DNA of 64,000 bases from an uncultured Blautia sp. (GCA_937900135.1 CALCDJ010000055.1:1-64000); one strand, 5' to 3'. Counted from the first letter of the stretch, positions 24,871 through 34,365 are shown. Made by a program: numbers and translations. The notes: generated by a model from the sequence alone, not told the origin.

Positions 24871-27111
24871 TTATTCCCCTGTCTTTATAATACAGGTCTG
24901 ATATGCTTCATCCTGGAATACCACTTCTCCCAGACTTTTCAGAAGGGTAGTATTCAGTTCCTCTCCGTATTTTTCTCTTTCCATGGAGCCAAGAAAAATA
25001 TAGGAAACGTCATATTTTTCTAATAAAGCGCGTACTTCCTCTTCATTTTCGGAAGTATATATTGTTTCAATCTCCTGACTCTTCTTATTCAGATCCTCTA
25101 CATCATTTCTCCAGAGCCATTCGTGTACCTTCCATCCAAGAATGGTGGGAAGACCAGTCATAGCTGATACCCTTTCATATCCGGTATAGCTGTCTCCGTT
25201 AGCCTCCAGAACTACCGGAGCGTCCTTGATATTCTCCGAAAGCCAACGAATGCCTGCGGCATCCTCCGCAAAATCCGTTTCCAGAAACGCTTTGGCATTT
25301 AATCCCTGATAATTCTTTGGATTCCACACCTCTCCAAGCCAGGCGCCTACACTGTTTCCCAAATAACCAAAGGTCCACAGAAGGCAAACCAGCCCAACAG
25401 CAGCAATTCCTTTCAAAAGTTTCTTTCCCGCCAGACTGAAAAAACGGAAAATCACGTAACCCATGACAATCCCAAACATGATATATGCCTGGTAAGTTAA
25501 TTTAAACATGGTATTCGCCCTGGGAAATCCGCTTTCCTCATAAATATCTCTGACATACACCAGTTCCGGAATCAGCACCAGACCTATGGCGCAAAGCCCC
25601 AGAATCACTGCAAAAAGATCGGACTCCTGGAAGGCTTTTAATAATCGGTAAGGATTTTTCTGTTCCATTGTTTTTAATTTTTCTGCGGTCACAGATACCA
25701 GAAAGGCAATCGTAAGCGCCGCCGGAAGTCCCCAGAGTATCAAAAGCTGATAAATTCTGGAATGGGTTTTTGCCAGAGCCACACCCTGAACCATAGTCTC
25801 AAACTGCAAAGTAAAGGGAAGAATCACCACATAAGATACAAAAAGCACCTCCACTGCCTGAACAGCCGTCACAAGAAGAATCTGCCTGCCCTTTCCTTTA
25901 AACCGGATTATATTGGTAAAAAGCGCCACGCCTCCAGTTACCACGAAATAAATCACAAAATCCCAGAAATTAGTCCACTGAAACATTCCCAGAAGTCCTC
26001 CGGCCAGTAAAAGATGGGGCATAAAAATCTCTCTTTTCCAGAAAATCTTATGGCCTGAAACGTCCCCCATGTTTGGTTCTTTCAGCTTTTTCACCCAGGC
26101 ATACAAAAGCCCCACAAGCAAAAGAACAAACATAACATTCACGACGTGGGCATGAAGGTCTCCCAGAATAAAGGAGTAACTGGGAAACTCATGGATGGTT
26201 TTATCCGGCACATCCGGTCGATACCCAATATATCGTGTGGCATTGGGAAACCAGTAGCTGTCAATTTCTGTCTTTCCCTGAAGCTTCTGAATCAGCGGAA
26301 GAAGGTTTCCGTAGATTACATAATGCATATTTCCCGCAAGAGAAACCGCTCCCCCTGCCAGAAGCCCGGCAAGAGAAGGCATTGCCTTTGATACGCTATT
26401 TTTTCTCTTCTGCTGCCAGTCTGTCATCATCTGGAACACCAGAGAAAACGGCAGGACAAAAGCCAGTCCGGCTACAAAGGTGCGCATCAGATTATAGGTA
26501 AGAGCCACACTGCTTCCCGAAAGTTTCGTCAGAAACACCGCAAAATACTGCCCGCCATAGTAATAATTGATATGTCCCTGGGAATACCAGAGATCTCTTG
26601 GGGGAAGAGTGGTACTTCGCATCATTGCTTCCATAAATCCGTAGTCCATAAACTTCTCTGTCCCATATGCTGCCGGACGGAAGCCTGCAAAATAAGTCCA
26701 GAGAAGAAAGATGCCAAAGAAAAGAAGTTCTTCCCAGATGATCAGTCCCAGTTCTCCCTCTGGAAACGCCTGAATATTCTTTTTCTGTTCATATAAAAAC
26801 AAGACAAAACAGCCTGCAGCGCACACAGCAGTCACACCAATGCAAGTCCATGTGGTAAACTTCATTACCTTAACAGATACCAGCAGCCAGGTAAGAAAAC
26901 CTGCTGCTGCAATAGAAAGCACCTTGGAAAACAGCCAGCCTTTATCCCGAAAACCACAAAACAGCCAGCCAGTCACCGGCATTGCCAAAAATCCAAGAAG
27001 CGCGGCAAGAAGCCACCAGGTCCAGAAGGTCCATACATCTCCCTTTAACAGAAAAGCGGATGCCACCACCAGCAGCGCTGCCACACCAGCCTTTAATCCC
27101 CATTTTTTCAT
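24871..27111 (-). CDS. DUF2298 (YYY-family) polytopic membrane protein, GT-C-like
   Basis: About 746 residues with at least 13 hydrophobic helices and extracytoplasmic loops. It has the family's triple tyrosine in HINYYYGGQYF, with a preceding acidic segment FMDYGFMEAMMRSTTLPPRD, and ETIYTSENEEEVRALLEKYDVSYIFLG near the C-terminus. The layout resembles GT-C glycosyltransferases that use lipid-linked sugars (ArnT/PMT fold). The start at 27111 has GGAGGAAATCTGAA before it; the longer frame begins inside the upstream gene. It lies 17 bases after the GT2 gene and two genes after a related membrane protein. The donor and acceptor are unknown. Confidence 0.8.
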   Translation of the reverse strand: MKKWGLKAGVAALLVVASAFLLKGDVWTFWTWWLLAALLGFLAMPVTGWLFCGFRDKGWLFSKVLSIAAAGFLTWLLVSVKVMKFTTWTCIGVTAVCAAGCFVLFLYEQKKNIQAFPEGELGLIIWEELLFFGIFLLWTYFAGFRPAAYGTEKFMDYGFMEAMMRSTTLPPRDLWYSQGHINYYYGGQYFAVFLTKLSGSSVALTYNLMRTFVAGLAFVLPFSLVFQMMTDWQQKRKNSVSKAMPSLAGLLAGGAVSLAGNMHYVIYGNLLPLIQKLQGKTEIDSYWFPNATRYIGYRPDVPDKTIHEFPSYSFILGDLHAHVVNVMFVLLLVGLLYAWVKKLKEPNMGDVSGHKIFWKREIFMPHLLLAGGLLGMFQWTNFWDFVIYFVVTGGVALFTNIIRFKGKGRQILLVTAVQAVEVLFVSYVVILPFTLQFETMVQGVALAKTHSRIYQLLILWGLPAALTIAFLVSVTAEKLKTMEQKNPYRLLKAFQESDLFAVILGLCAIGLVLIPELVYVRDIYEESGFPRANTMFKLTYQAYIMFGIVMGYVIFRFFSLAGKKLLKGIAAVGLVCLLWTFGYLGNSVGAWLGEVWNPKNYQGLNAKAFLETDFAEDAAGIRWLSENIKDAPVVLEANGDSYTGYERVSAMTGLPTILGWKVHEWLWRNDVEDLNKKSQEIETIYTSENEEEVRALLEKYDVSYIFLGSMEREKYGEELNTTLLKSLGEVVFQDEAYQTCIIKTGE

Positions 27112-27128
27112 TTCAGATTTCCTCCTGT

Positions 27129-27839
27129 TCAAATGGTACGTCTCAGTCTGCGAAAATCTTTCCATGCCTGTCTGCCAATTCCAAATATCCGTTTCATATT
27201 GATGGAATTCTTTCCTCCCTGACGCGGCCGGAAGGTAATGGGGTAATAGGTAACTCCCATCTGGTTCTTTTCATAAATCACAGTCATAAGCACATTCGTA
27301 AGAAAAAATCCCTCTGGAATCTTATCCAGCACCTGTGACAGCTGGGAGGCCCGCATCAGCCGATACGGTGTATTGGCATCTCTCACCCATACACCAAAGG
27401 TAAGAAACAGCACCAGTCTCAAAATCTTTGTAACAAAAATCCTGGAAAGACCATCCTTTCGGTTCTTTCGATATCCAATCAGAAGCCCGCATTTCTCCCG
27501 GTTTTTCCAGAATTCCGGAAATTCCTCAGCCAGTGTCTGACCATCGGAATCTGTCTGAAAAATATAGTCAGCTCCTGCCTCAACTGCATAGCGATAACCA
27601 CGCAGGATTGTCCCTCCATGTCCTTCATTTGCCTTATCAATTCCAATCAGGCGTGGATACTTTTTTTCACATTCCCTGATTTTTTCGTAAGTTTTATCCT
27701 TACTTCCATCATTTAAAATCATAAGCCGGCTCTCACCGCCCACAGCTTCCACCACCGGATACCAGTGAGCGATCACCTGCTCGATATTTGCCTCCTCATT
27801 ATAAGCAGGCATAACAATATATAAACAATCATGTTTCAT
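27129..27839 (-). CDS. family 2 glycosyltransferase (polyprenyl-phosphate sugar transferase-like)
   Basis: 236 residues, GT-A fold: YIVMPAYNEEANIEQVI, ILNDGSKDKTYE, GHGGTILRGYRYA and the metal-binding-like QTDSDGQ. No C-terminal membrane helices are evident. It resembles dolichol/undecaprenyl-phosphate mannose or glucose synthases, which make the lipid-linked sugar that GT-C enzymes use. The ATG at 27839 overlaps the upstream stop by 11 bases and GGGAGA precedes it. Sitting between two GT-C-like proteins, it probably makes their donor. Confidence 0.82.
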   Translation of the reverse strand: MKHDCLYIVMPAYNEEANIEQVIAHWYPVVEAVGGESRLMILNDGSKDKTYEKIRECEKKYPRLIGIDKANEGHGGTILRGYRYAVEAGADYIFQTDSDGQTLAEEFPEFWKNREKCGLLIGYRKNRKDGLSRIFVTKILRLVLFLTFGVWVRDANTPYRLMRASQLSQVLDKIPEGFFLTNVLMTVIYEKNQMGVTYYPITFRPRQGGKNSINMKRIFGIGRQAWKDFRRLRRTI

Positions 27840-29805
27840 AAATTCTGATTCTCCCATCTTCCGAATTATATACCAATGGATAGATTTGCGCAATGATGTC
27901 TTCCCGACAGACCTGTTGTTCAAATTCCATTCCTTCTTCAAAAACAATATAAGTGATGTGTTCTTCCATCACTGTTTTGCGAAGCTGTGCCTTATTGGCA
28001 GTGGTATAGATCAGCTCTGCCTTAGCTGCCCGGTAATTGGTATCATACCCTGCCGACCAGGCATAATAGGGCCAGCCCAGATATAGCATTTTACCAGACA
28101 TGGTCACCTCACTGATACTGTACTCCGGCGTAAGGAGCAAATCCTCACCTGTCAGATTTTCTGTCAGCCAGTCTGTCACATCACTTTCCATGGATACTCC
28201 CACCCGATGGGCGCTGTCATTTCCCTTTAAGATTACCACAAAATCATAGATTCCTGTCGCCGTCAGCACAACGGTAAGAAGAACTCCAAGAACAGGGGCA
28301 ATCCCCCTTTTTTTGAAAAGAGCCACCACTGCCCATGCCCAGAGCATTGCCAAAAAAGCATAAGAAATCATAATATACTTATGATTTACATTGATATCCG
28401 GCGTAAGTGATACCAAAAAAGCAAAAAAGAAGGGAAACAAGCTGGCAGCCATCCATATCCGAAGTTTTCTATTCATAAAGAATCCCAGGAACACAAGGCC
28501 CACAAAAAAGATTCCACTCATGGACAAAAGATAACCAAGCACCCCAAAAAGAGACTTGTCCTGGGAAAGGAACCCCCAGTAAAAGGAGGGCTCTGTGGCA
28601 GCTCCCCGGATAAAAAGCCTGGACTGGAGAAAGGACAAAAATACGGAAACACCTGCGGTCACAGCATAATCCAGTTTTCCCGAAGAAAACAGTCCAAAAC
28701 CTGCCAAAATCAACAGACCACCAATCACAGCCGCGCCATTCCAGAAGGTTGTCAGTCCCAGAAACATCCCCACAAAAACAGCCAGATCCAGATGGCGGCT
28801 CTTCCACGCCTCTCTGGTAAAGAAACAAAAACGCAGCCAGGAAACGCCTCTCTCCGGTCTTTCCTCTGCCGCCTCTACCCATTCCAGATAGACCCAGAGC
28901 GCCAAAGCTACCAGAAGAAGCCCAAAGGCCAGATGTCTCTGATTCAGATACACATTAAAATTCCAGAGACCCCAATCCTCATTGGGGGTATATCCAGGAA
29001 AGGAGGTATTTTCTGTCAGGGTTCTCCAAAGATCTCCGTTCTGAATATGTTCCCACACAAAGCGGAAAAAGGTAAATGCGCTGCGAAAAAAGAACAGAAG
29101 GACTGTCACTATTCCAACCATCCTCTGCCCGGTCATTCTCTTCGCCAGTGCATACAAAAGCATAAGAAATCCGCCCAGAGAAAGCACACTGACAAGGTTA
29201 TAGGCAAAATCCAGCCGCAGCCCCAGATATTCCAGATTTCCTGCAAGAAACTGAAACATAAAATGATATCTCACATCCTCTCCTCCAAAATGAGGATACT
29301 GGGTGGGAAAATTATCCGATCTGGAGAAAGAACGCATCATAGCCGTATGCGGCGCATAATCGCCATATACGGTAAAGCCGGAGTACAACACCCCATCTTT
29401 TATATAGAAGACATAGAACATGATCCATGTCAAAAATGCAAACAGCAAAACAAAAAAGCCCAGTTCCAGAATTTCCGGACCTTTCCGGATGCTAAAAACC
29501 TGTTTTTCTTTTTTTTCTGCTTTGGCATACCTTCTTAAGTATACCAAAGCCAGAAAAATTACTGTAACGGAGATCATTACCAGATTTCCATAAAAAAGAG
29601 GCGTCTTCAGACCAGCTATTCCGGCCAGACTGGACACAAGGTAGGTTCCCCAGCCCATGGCAAGGGTTCCAAGACCATATGCCGCCGGAAGGCGCACCCA
29701 GATTTCTTCTCTCTTCTTCTGTGTTTCCTTTCTATTCCAGAGAAACAGCTCCGATATTTCTGCTCCTGTCAGAAAATTCAAAAGTACATAAATAATTCCC
29801 AGCAT
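27829..29805 (-). CDS. large polytopic membrane protein, GT-C-like
   Basis: About 658 residues with around 13 membrane helices. The extracytoplasmic loop FTVYGDYAPHTAMMRSFSRS, then YPHFGGEDVRYHFMFQF, has the acidic and histidine residues typical of GT-C catalytic loops. A soluble C-terminal segment ends in SEDGRIRIYET. It is analogous to the DUF2298 protein in size and layout (both end with a soluble domain containing xxYIVFEEGM or xxYIFLGSM) but shares little obvious sequence. ATG at 29805 is preferred over an in-frame TTG at 29832. It is the first gene of the three-gene unit. Confidence 0.7.
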   Translation of the reverse strand: MLGIIYVLLNFLTGAEISELFLWNRKETQKKREEIWVRLPAAYGLGTLAMGWGTYLVSSLAGIAGLKTPLFYGNLVMISVTVIFLALVYLRRYAKAEKKEKQVFSIRKGPEILELGFFVLLFAFLTWIMFYVFYIKDGVLYSGFTVYGDYAPHTAMMRSFSRSDNFPTQYPHFGGEDVRYHFMFQFLAGNLEYLGLRLDFAYNLVSVLSLGGFLMLLYALAKRMTGQRMVGIVTVLLFFFRSAFTFFRFVWEHIQNGDLWRTLTENTSFPGYTPNEDWGLWNFNVYLNQRHLAFGLLLVALALWVYLEWVEAAEERPERGVSWLRFCFFTREAWKSRHLDLAVFVGMFLGLTTFWNGAAVIGGLLILAGFGLFSSGKLDYAVTAGVSVFLSFLQSRLFIRGAATEPSFYWGFLSQDKSLFGVLGYLLSMSGIFFVGLVFLGFFMNRKLRIWMAASLFPFFFAFLVSLTPDINVNHKYIMISYAFLAMLWAWAVVALFKKRGIAPVLGVLLTVVLTATGIYDFVVILKGNDSAHRVGVSMESDVTDWLTENLTGEDLLLTPEYSISEVTMSGKMLYLGWPYYAWSAGYDTNYRAAKAELIYTTANKAQLRKTVMEEHITYIVFEEGMEFEQQVCREDIIAQIYPLVYNSEDGRIRIYET

Positions 29806-29889
29806 TGTTTTTCCCGTCCTATATTTTTCCAACTATGGCTTCAGTATATCAAAATACAATTCCCTTTCAAAGAGACTTCACAGGAATTT

Positions 29890-30573
29890 CTAAATTTTTT
29901 TCTCCAGATAACGACCAATTCCTCTGGCAATCGCCTCTGCCACCTTCTTCTGATACTTTTCCTCCTGTAACAAAGCTGCCTCTTCTGGATTTGTCAGGAA
30001 TCCGCACTCCACAATGGCAAGTACCCCTTTGCTTTTTTTCAACAGGTAATACGTTTTATTTCCCTTTTCTTTTCTGGGACGTTTTATGGAAAGCCCCTGG
30101 TTCAGTTCTTCCTGGAGAAAACCAGCCAATGCTTCCCCTTCCGCTGAATCTGTATAATAAAACACCTGTGGCCCAAAGACCTCCGGGTCCTGATAACTGT
30201 TCTGGTGGATGCTCACTGTGAGCAGCGGACTGGCTTCCTCAATTATGGCAATCCGCTTCTGCATATCCTGCGCCTTTTTATTTCTGCCATCTTCCCCGCA
30301 GAGGCAGGTATCCTCCTCCCGTGTCATAACCACAGAAAATCCCTGCTCCTGAAGGATTTCCTTTAATTTCCAGGCAACTGCAAGATTAATCCCCTTCTCC
30401 TTCAGACCGCCCACGCCCAACATTCCCGGGTCTTCCCCTCCATGTCCGGGATCTATGACAATAACCGGATCCCTGGAGGGCTGACTGGCGGTAACCGCCG
30501 CCTCTCTGGCAAGTACAAAAAAGCACACCAGCATCAGGCATGCCATAACCAGTTCCATACTTCTTTTTTTCAT
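29890..30573 (-). CDS. N-acetylmuramoyl-L-alanine amidase, CwlD type
   Basis: 227 residues: a signal/anchor helix (about 8-24) followed by an Amidase_3 domain with VIDPGHGGEDPG, the second zinc ligand in SIHQNSY, and catalytic Glu in VECGFLTNPEE. CwlD removes peptide side chains during spore cortex muramic lactam formation. The size and single-domain layout fit that role. The terminator of the upstream gene lies in its short leader, and GGGAG precedes the ATG. Confidence 0.82.
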   Translation of the reverse strand: MKKRSMELVMACLMLVCFFVLAREAAVTASQPSRDPVIVIDPGHGGEDPGMLGVGGLKEKGINLAVAWKLKEILQEQGFSVVMTREEDTCLCGEDGRNKKAQDMQKRIAIIEEASPLLTVSIHQNSYQDPEVFGPQVFYYTDSAEGEALAGFLQEELNQGLSIKRPRKEKGNKTYYLLKKSKGVLAIVECGFLTNPEEAALLQEEKYQKKVAEAIARGIGRYLEKKI

Positions 30574-30575
30574 AA

Positions 30576-30631
30576 AAAAACACTCCCTGGTATACTCGAT
30601 TCAGTATATGTCCAAGAGAGTGTTTTTATCT
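30576..30631 (-). terminator. terminator after the GH18 gene
   Basis: On the minus strand ACACTCTCTTGG...CATATAC pairs imperfectly with GTATACCAGGGAGTGT, followed by T7. The T run ends at the cwlD-like ATG. Confidence 0.7.
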
Positions 30632-30637
30632 CATTTG

Positions 30638-32293
30638 TTATTGCAGATTCTCACTGATCACAGACCAGATGCCGCTATTCTCAAAACCTAACTTCCACTG
30701 TGCCACACCTGCCAGCTCATACTTGGGAATCAGCTTCACCTTCGCTGCCACAGACTGTGCATCCTCCAGCCAGATCTGATAGGTATCTCCTTCGCTCTCA
30801 TAGGTGCCGTAATTCTGTCCTGCCTCCTGATCCCAGTAGGTCTCCACCTGATGAACAGAAATCACCTCCTGCGCCTGATCCATACCGATGGCCTCGCTGG
30901 TAAGAGCACCGCCGCTGGTTTTCCACAATCTTGTATAAAATGGAATGGCATTAATCACACGTGACGGATCCACTTCCTTAAGCGTATCCACGATGCCCTT
31001 CTCTACCCACGGCAGAGATGCCACAGAACCTGCCTGTTCAGAGCCCACATAATGTTCATCATATCCCATAATGATCACATAGTCCACCACTCTGCCCTGT
31101 TCGGTACGGTCGTAGTGGCTGGTAAAGTCCTCTGGAACCGGATTATCCACAGAAAGCACCAGTTCATTCTTATGGCATTCAATGGAAAGCTCTCTCAGAA
31201 ATTCCAGGAAATGAGGCCCTACGTCTTCTTTGAGAGATTCAAAATCCACATTAATGCCATCAGCACCTACACTTAACGTGCCATCCACCAGCTGACGAAT
31301 CAGATTCTGTCTGGATGAAGTATGGGAAAGAACCTCTGTGGTAGTTACTTCTTCCTTAAAATTATCAATGAGAGGCCACACCTGCATTCCTCTCTCATGA
31401 GCCTGCGCTACATAATCTGCCGATGGAATACCAGATACGTTTCCGTCATTGTCTGCAATGGTAAACCAGGTAGGAGAAATCACATTAACTCCTGATACAT
31501 TCTGTACTGTCTCCGCCAGTCCTGCATTGGCATCCATATTGGTGACCTGATGCCATGCCATATTTACCGGCTCCTCCATATTATAATAGGTATATTCTTC
31601 CTTCTCGAATTCCCGTTCCATGGTCTGCACCTGGGGCTCACTGACCTTCTTCTTCTCAATATAGCCAGTATAACCATCTGAGGTTGCCACCTGGTCCCAG
31701 TCCTCCAGCTCTTCCATCAGGGTCAGAACCGTTCCCTTCTCCACTCTGGTCAGGACTTCTGCCTTGATTCCTCCCCGAATGCGAACATAGGTATCCTTAT
31801 TTACAGTAACTGTGTTCACATCTGTAAAATCACACTGAATGGCAATTCTGGCAGGTTCTTCTGCCGTATACACATCCATGTCTGTGTACTTCTGTACAAA
31901 AGGCACACTTAAATAAACACTTCCATCCTTCGTCCAGACTTCTCCTCCCGGGGTGTCGGATGCTGGTGTTGCTGTAAGCTCCGATGGGGTTGCATATAGA
32001 ATCTGTTTTCCTTCCTCATCCCAGTAATATCTCTGATTCAGGTACGTATTTACTGCCTCCAGAGGGAGGTACTGCATTCCCTCTGCAATCTGCGCACGAG
32101 TCTCTATCCGCTGGGTTCCCACGATCAGCGCCGCTTCCCCCTCCTGGACGGTTCCGTAATATTCGTTCAGGTCTGCCTTCTCTCTTGTGGGCGTATATTT
32201 CAGAATAAAATGAGTAGCCAGCCCGATAACTGCAACCAGAATGATCAGAATACAAACGATCACAACCGGCATATGCTGCTGTTTCTTCTTCAT
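30638..32293 (-). CDS. secreted GH18-family glycosyl hydrolase with SH3-like domain
   Basis: 551 residues. N-terminal anchor helix (about 9-30), a copper-amine-oxidase-like/stalk region (about 45-180), a bacterial SH3 domain (about 185-245, TYVRIRGGIKAEVLTRVEKG), and a GH18 barrel with DGINVDFESL (catalytic Glu) and YVIIMGYDEHY. Homologues act on spore or vegetative peptidoglycan as N-acetylglucosaminidases (SleL/YaaH-like). The start at 32293 (MKKKQQH) has AAAGGATG upstream. Transcribed with its own terminator. Confidence 0.85.
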   Translation of the reverse strand: MKKKQQHMPVVIVCILIILVAVIGLATHFILKYTPTREKADLNEYYGTVQEGEAALIVGTQRIETRAQIAEGMQYLPLEAVNTYLNQRYYWDEEGKQILYATPSELTATPASDTPGGEVWTKDGSVYLSVPFVQKYTDMDVYTAEEPARIAIQCDFTDVNTVTVNKDTYVRIRGGIKAEVLTRVEKGTVLTLMEELEDWDQVATSDGYTGYIEKKKVSEPQVQTMEREFEKEEYTYYNMEEPVNMAWHQVTNMDANAGLAETVQNVSGVNVISPTWFTIADNDGNVSGIPSADYVAQAHERGMQVWPLIDNFKEEVTTTEVLSHTSSRQNLIRQLVDGTLSVGADGINVDFESLKEDVGPHFLEFLRELSIECHKNELVLSVDNPVPEDFTSHYDRTEQGRVVDYVIIMGYDEHYVGSEQAGSVASLPWVEKGIVDTLKEVDPSRVINAIPFYTRLWKTSGGALTSEAIGMDQAQEVISVHQVETYWDQEAGQNYGTYESEGDTYQIWLEDAQSVAAKVKLIPKYELAGVAQWKLGFENSGIWSVISENLQ

Positions 32294-32515
32294 AATTAAT
32301 TTCATCCTTTCGGTATAGGTTCCTGATACTATAACATTTCTCAGAAGCAATTCTATGCCTCGCTACTGCTAAGCCCATTCATTATACCATATTCCAGGAA
32401 GATTTCATTACAAAATTCGACTTTTTATCTTTTTTTCATATTTCCATATCTATTTGTCTTCCCGAAACGGGACAGACGGGTCATACCAGGATTCATCCTA
32501 ATGTAAAAGGCTTTC

Positions 32516-32575
32516 GGATTCCCCCGGCTGGTTAAGTATGAAGGGGATTTCTCTTGGTTCCATATGGGGGAATCC
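32516..32575. repeat. inverted repeat with 10-bp arms
   Basis: GGATTCCCCC (32516-32525) and GGGGGAATCC (32566-32575) with a 40-base loop, downstream of the small gene at 32588. On the minus strand no T run follows directly, so its role as a terminator is doubtful. Confidence 0.5.
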
Positions 32576-32587
32576 TTTTGTCTTCTG

Positions 32588-32824
32588 TTATTTGTCTTGA
32601 ATAAAATCAAAGCTGACCTGTGCAATCCGGCCTTTTTCATCTTCCGTGTAGTCCCTCATATATCCACCGCCTTCTGCGATTCTACAGGCTCTCGCAATGG
32701 ATTTGGGGCTGCTGAGCTCACCGTTCAGATACAGAGGAATCCCCTGTTCCTGATAGAGCTTCAGTTCTTTTTTCAGCGGTTTCTGGGACTTTTTCTTCCT
32801 TTTTGCACGTGATATATGTTCCGT
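32588..32824 (-). CDS. unrecognised 78-residue protein with an ACG start
   Basis: The frame reads as a real small protein: basic N-terminus (RAKRKKKSQKPLKKELKLYQ), then GIPLYLNGELSSPKSIARAC and GGGYMRDYTEDEKGRIAQVS, ending FDFIQDK. There is no ATG, GTG or TTG in frame near its beginning, but a strong AAAGGAGG lies seven bases before ACG (32822-32824), exactly where an ATG would be expected. Either the gene starts at ACG or its ATG was mutated. I do not recognise the family. It has a possible promoter at 33080-33107 with a leader of about 250 bases. Confidence 0.55.
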   Translation of the reverse strand, partial: TEHISRAKRKKKSQKPLKKELKLYQEQGIPLYLNGELSSPKSIARACRIAEGGGYMRDYTEDEKGRIAQVSFDFIQDK

Positions 32825-33079
32825 ATCCTGTCCTCCTTTCCTTCTTGATTTTAGAAAACACCTGATACTTGCAGAAAAAGATATCCATCCCTGCTCTTCT
32901 TTTTTCTGTCTTCCTTTTCCTTATATTCTTGTCAAATAATATGGGGATTTTGCCGCTGCCGCAGCAGAATGCTGCACGAAAGTTCATTGGCTTAGGCTTT
33001 GACATGAGTGAAAGATTTGAGTTTCCTGTAATATGTAAGCGTTTATAAAAGCAGAAATCAAATATCTTTTCCTGTTTCT
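32825..33079 (-). other. long leader before the ACG-start gene
   Basis: About 250 transcribed bases if the promoter at 33080 is used. It includes the palindrome GCAGC-AGAAT-GCTGC near 32960. An open frame crosses it on the minus strand (starting 33005) but has no ribosome binding site and overlaps the small gene in another frame. No riboswitch class was recognised. Confidence 0.35.
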
Positions 33080-33107
33080 ATTATAAGTCTTCGCTTAAAT
33101 TATGCAA
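33080..33107 (-). promoter_or_regulatory. promoter toward the ACG-start gene
   Basis: On the minus strand TTGCAT (33102-33107), 16 bases, TATAAT (33080-33085). Confidence 0.5.
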
Positions 33108-33179
33108 GAGCTTTGAGCAATTTGTGAAATTTTTTCGATTTTCTTTTGAAATATTTTATAAATAGACAAATTGAATTTC

Positions 33180-33209
33180 TTTACATAATACGGTATGCTG
33201 TTATATAAT
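33180..33209 (+). promoter_or_regulatory. mecA promoter
   Basis: TTTACA (33180-33185), 18 bases, TATAAT (33204-33209), about 80 bases before the ATG. Confidence 0.6.
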
Positions 33210-33290
33210 AATAAAAAGCTGGCAATTTGCTTTGCATAAATGAATCAAAAAGCATGATAATAAGTCATAGACTAAATAGGATGTGATCAT

Positions 33291-34037
33291 ATGAAAATAG
33301 AAAAAATCAACGAAAACCAAATCCGCTGTACCCTTACCAAGGAAGATCTTGAGAATCACCAGCTCCGCATCAGCGAACTTGCTTACGGCACCGAGAAGGC
33401 CAAGAAGCTGTTTCGGGACATGATGCAGCAGGCGCAGATGCAGTTTGGCTTTGAAGCCGACAACATCCCTCTGATGATCGAAGCCATTCCTGTCAGTGCG
33501 GACAGCATTATCCTGATCATCACCAAGGTGGAAGACCCGGAGGAACTGGATACCCGTTTTTCCAAATTCGCTCCTTTCCGTGGCAGCGACCAGTCTGATA
33601 CCTTACAGCTTGATGGCGCAGACAATATCATTGATATGTTCCAGAAGATTTATGAAGCCAAGCGAAGCCTTTCTTCCGGCGAAACTTCCACGCCTAATGA
33701 CACCAGAGAAACTCCTCAGGAGAAACCGGAGAAGGAACCGGAGGTTAATCTCATCCGTCTGTTTTTCTTCCCTCATCTGGACGATGTCATCTCTGCCTCT
33801 CACGGATTGAACGGTTTCTTTACAGGACCCAACACCTTATACAAAGACCCGGCAAGCGGCACATATCAGCTGATCCTCCATCAGGATTCTTATACCCCTC
33901 AGGAATTTAACAAGGTCTGCAACATTCTTTCCGAATATGGACAGGGCAGAGCCTTTTCTGCAGCCGGCGAGGCCCACCTGAAGGAACACGGAGAGCTGAT
34001 TACCGAACATGCATTGCAAAATCTGGCACAGCTTTAA
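33291..34037 (+). CDS. mecA: MecA-family ClpC adaptor protein
   Basis: 248 residues. The N-terminal domain MKIEKINENQIRCTLTKEDL is typical of MecA substrate-binding ends. An acidic/proline linker (about 125-155) joins it to the C-terminal ClpC-binding domain with LIRLFFFPHLDDVISASHGL. In Bacillus MecA delivers ComK and other substrates to ClpCP. Monocistronic, with promoter at 33180 and terminator at 34062. Confidence 0.88.
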   Translation: MKIEKINENQIRCTLTKEDLENHQLRISELAYGTEKAKKLFRDMMQQAQMQFGFEADNIPLMIEAIPVSADSIILIITKVEDPEELDTRFSKFAPFRGSDQSDTLQLDGADNIIDMFQKIYEAKRSLSSGETSTPNDTRETPQEKPEKEPEVNLIRLFFFPHLDDVISASHGLNGFFTGPNTLYKDPASGTYQLILHQDSYTPQEFNKVCNILSEYGQGRAFSAAGEAHLKEHGELITEHALQNLAQL

Positions 34038-34061
34038 AGACCATTACTATGCTTTTAAAAG

Positions 34062-34102
34062 AAGAACCTGTTTCCCACTTCAGGAAACAGGTTCTATTTT
34101 TT
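34062..34102 (+). terminator. terminator after mecA
   Basis: AGAACCTGTTTCC, five-base loop region, GGAAACAGGTTCT, then a T-rich tract. Also usable by the convergent DUF1858 gene. Confidence 0.85.
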
Positions 34103-34107
34103 CTTCA

Positions 34108-34308
34108 TTATTCTCCAAGAAAATCATTGAGCTGCTGAACCAGAATGTCTACATCCATTCCATGCACCATTGCTGCTTCTTCCAGGGATTCCATCTGAGA
34201 AGACGGGCATCCGATACAGTGCATACCTGCTCTCATAAGAACTGCTGCTGTATTAGGATCTAACTGAAGAAGTTCTCCGATCAGAGTCTGCTTTGTAACC
34301 TTTGCCAT
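34108..34308 (-). CDS. DUF1858-domain protein
   Basis: 66 residues: LIGELLQLDPNTAAVLMRAG, then MHCIGCPSSQMESLEEAA. The paired cysteines in CIGC are typical of DUF1858, often found with hybrid-cluster or iron-sulfur proteins and fused to ScdA-like di-iron proteins. The ATG at 34308 has GGAGG eight bases upstream. It is divergent from the ferredoxin gene. Confidence 0.85.
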   Translation of the reverse strand: MAKVTKQTLIGELLQLDPNTAAVLMRAGMHCIGCPSSQMESLEEAAMVHGMDVDILVQQLNDFLGE

Positions 34309-34365
34309 GGTAATTACCTCCAACTTACTTATATTCTTGACAGAAAATATCTGCCGTACCTGATT

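Noticed and set aside
32718..33005. 95-codon minus-strand frame overlapping the ACG-start gene
   Set aside because: No ribosome binding site at its start, and the second half lies in a different frame from the more protein-like small gene.
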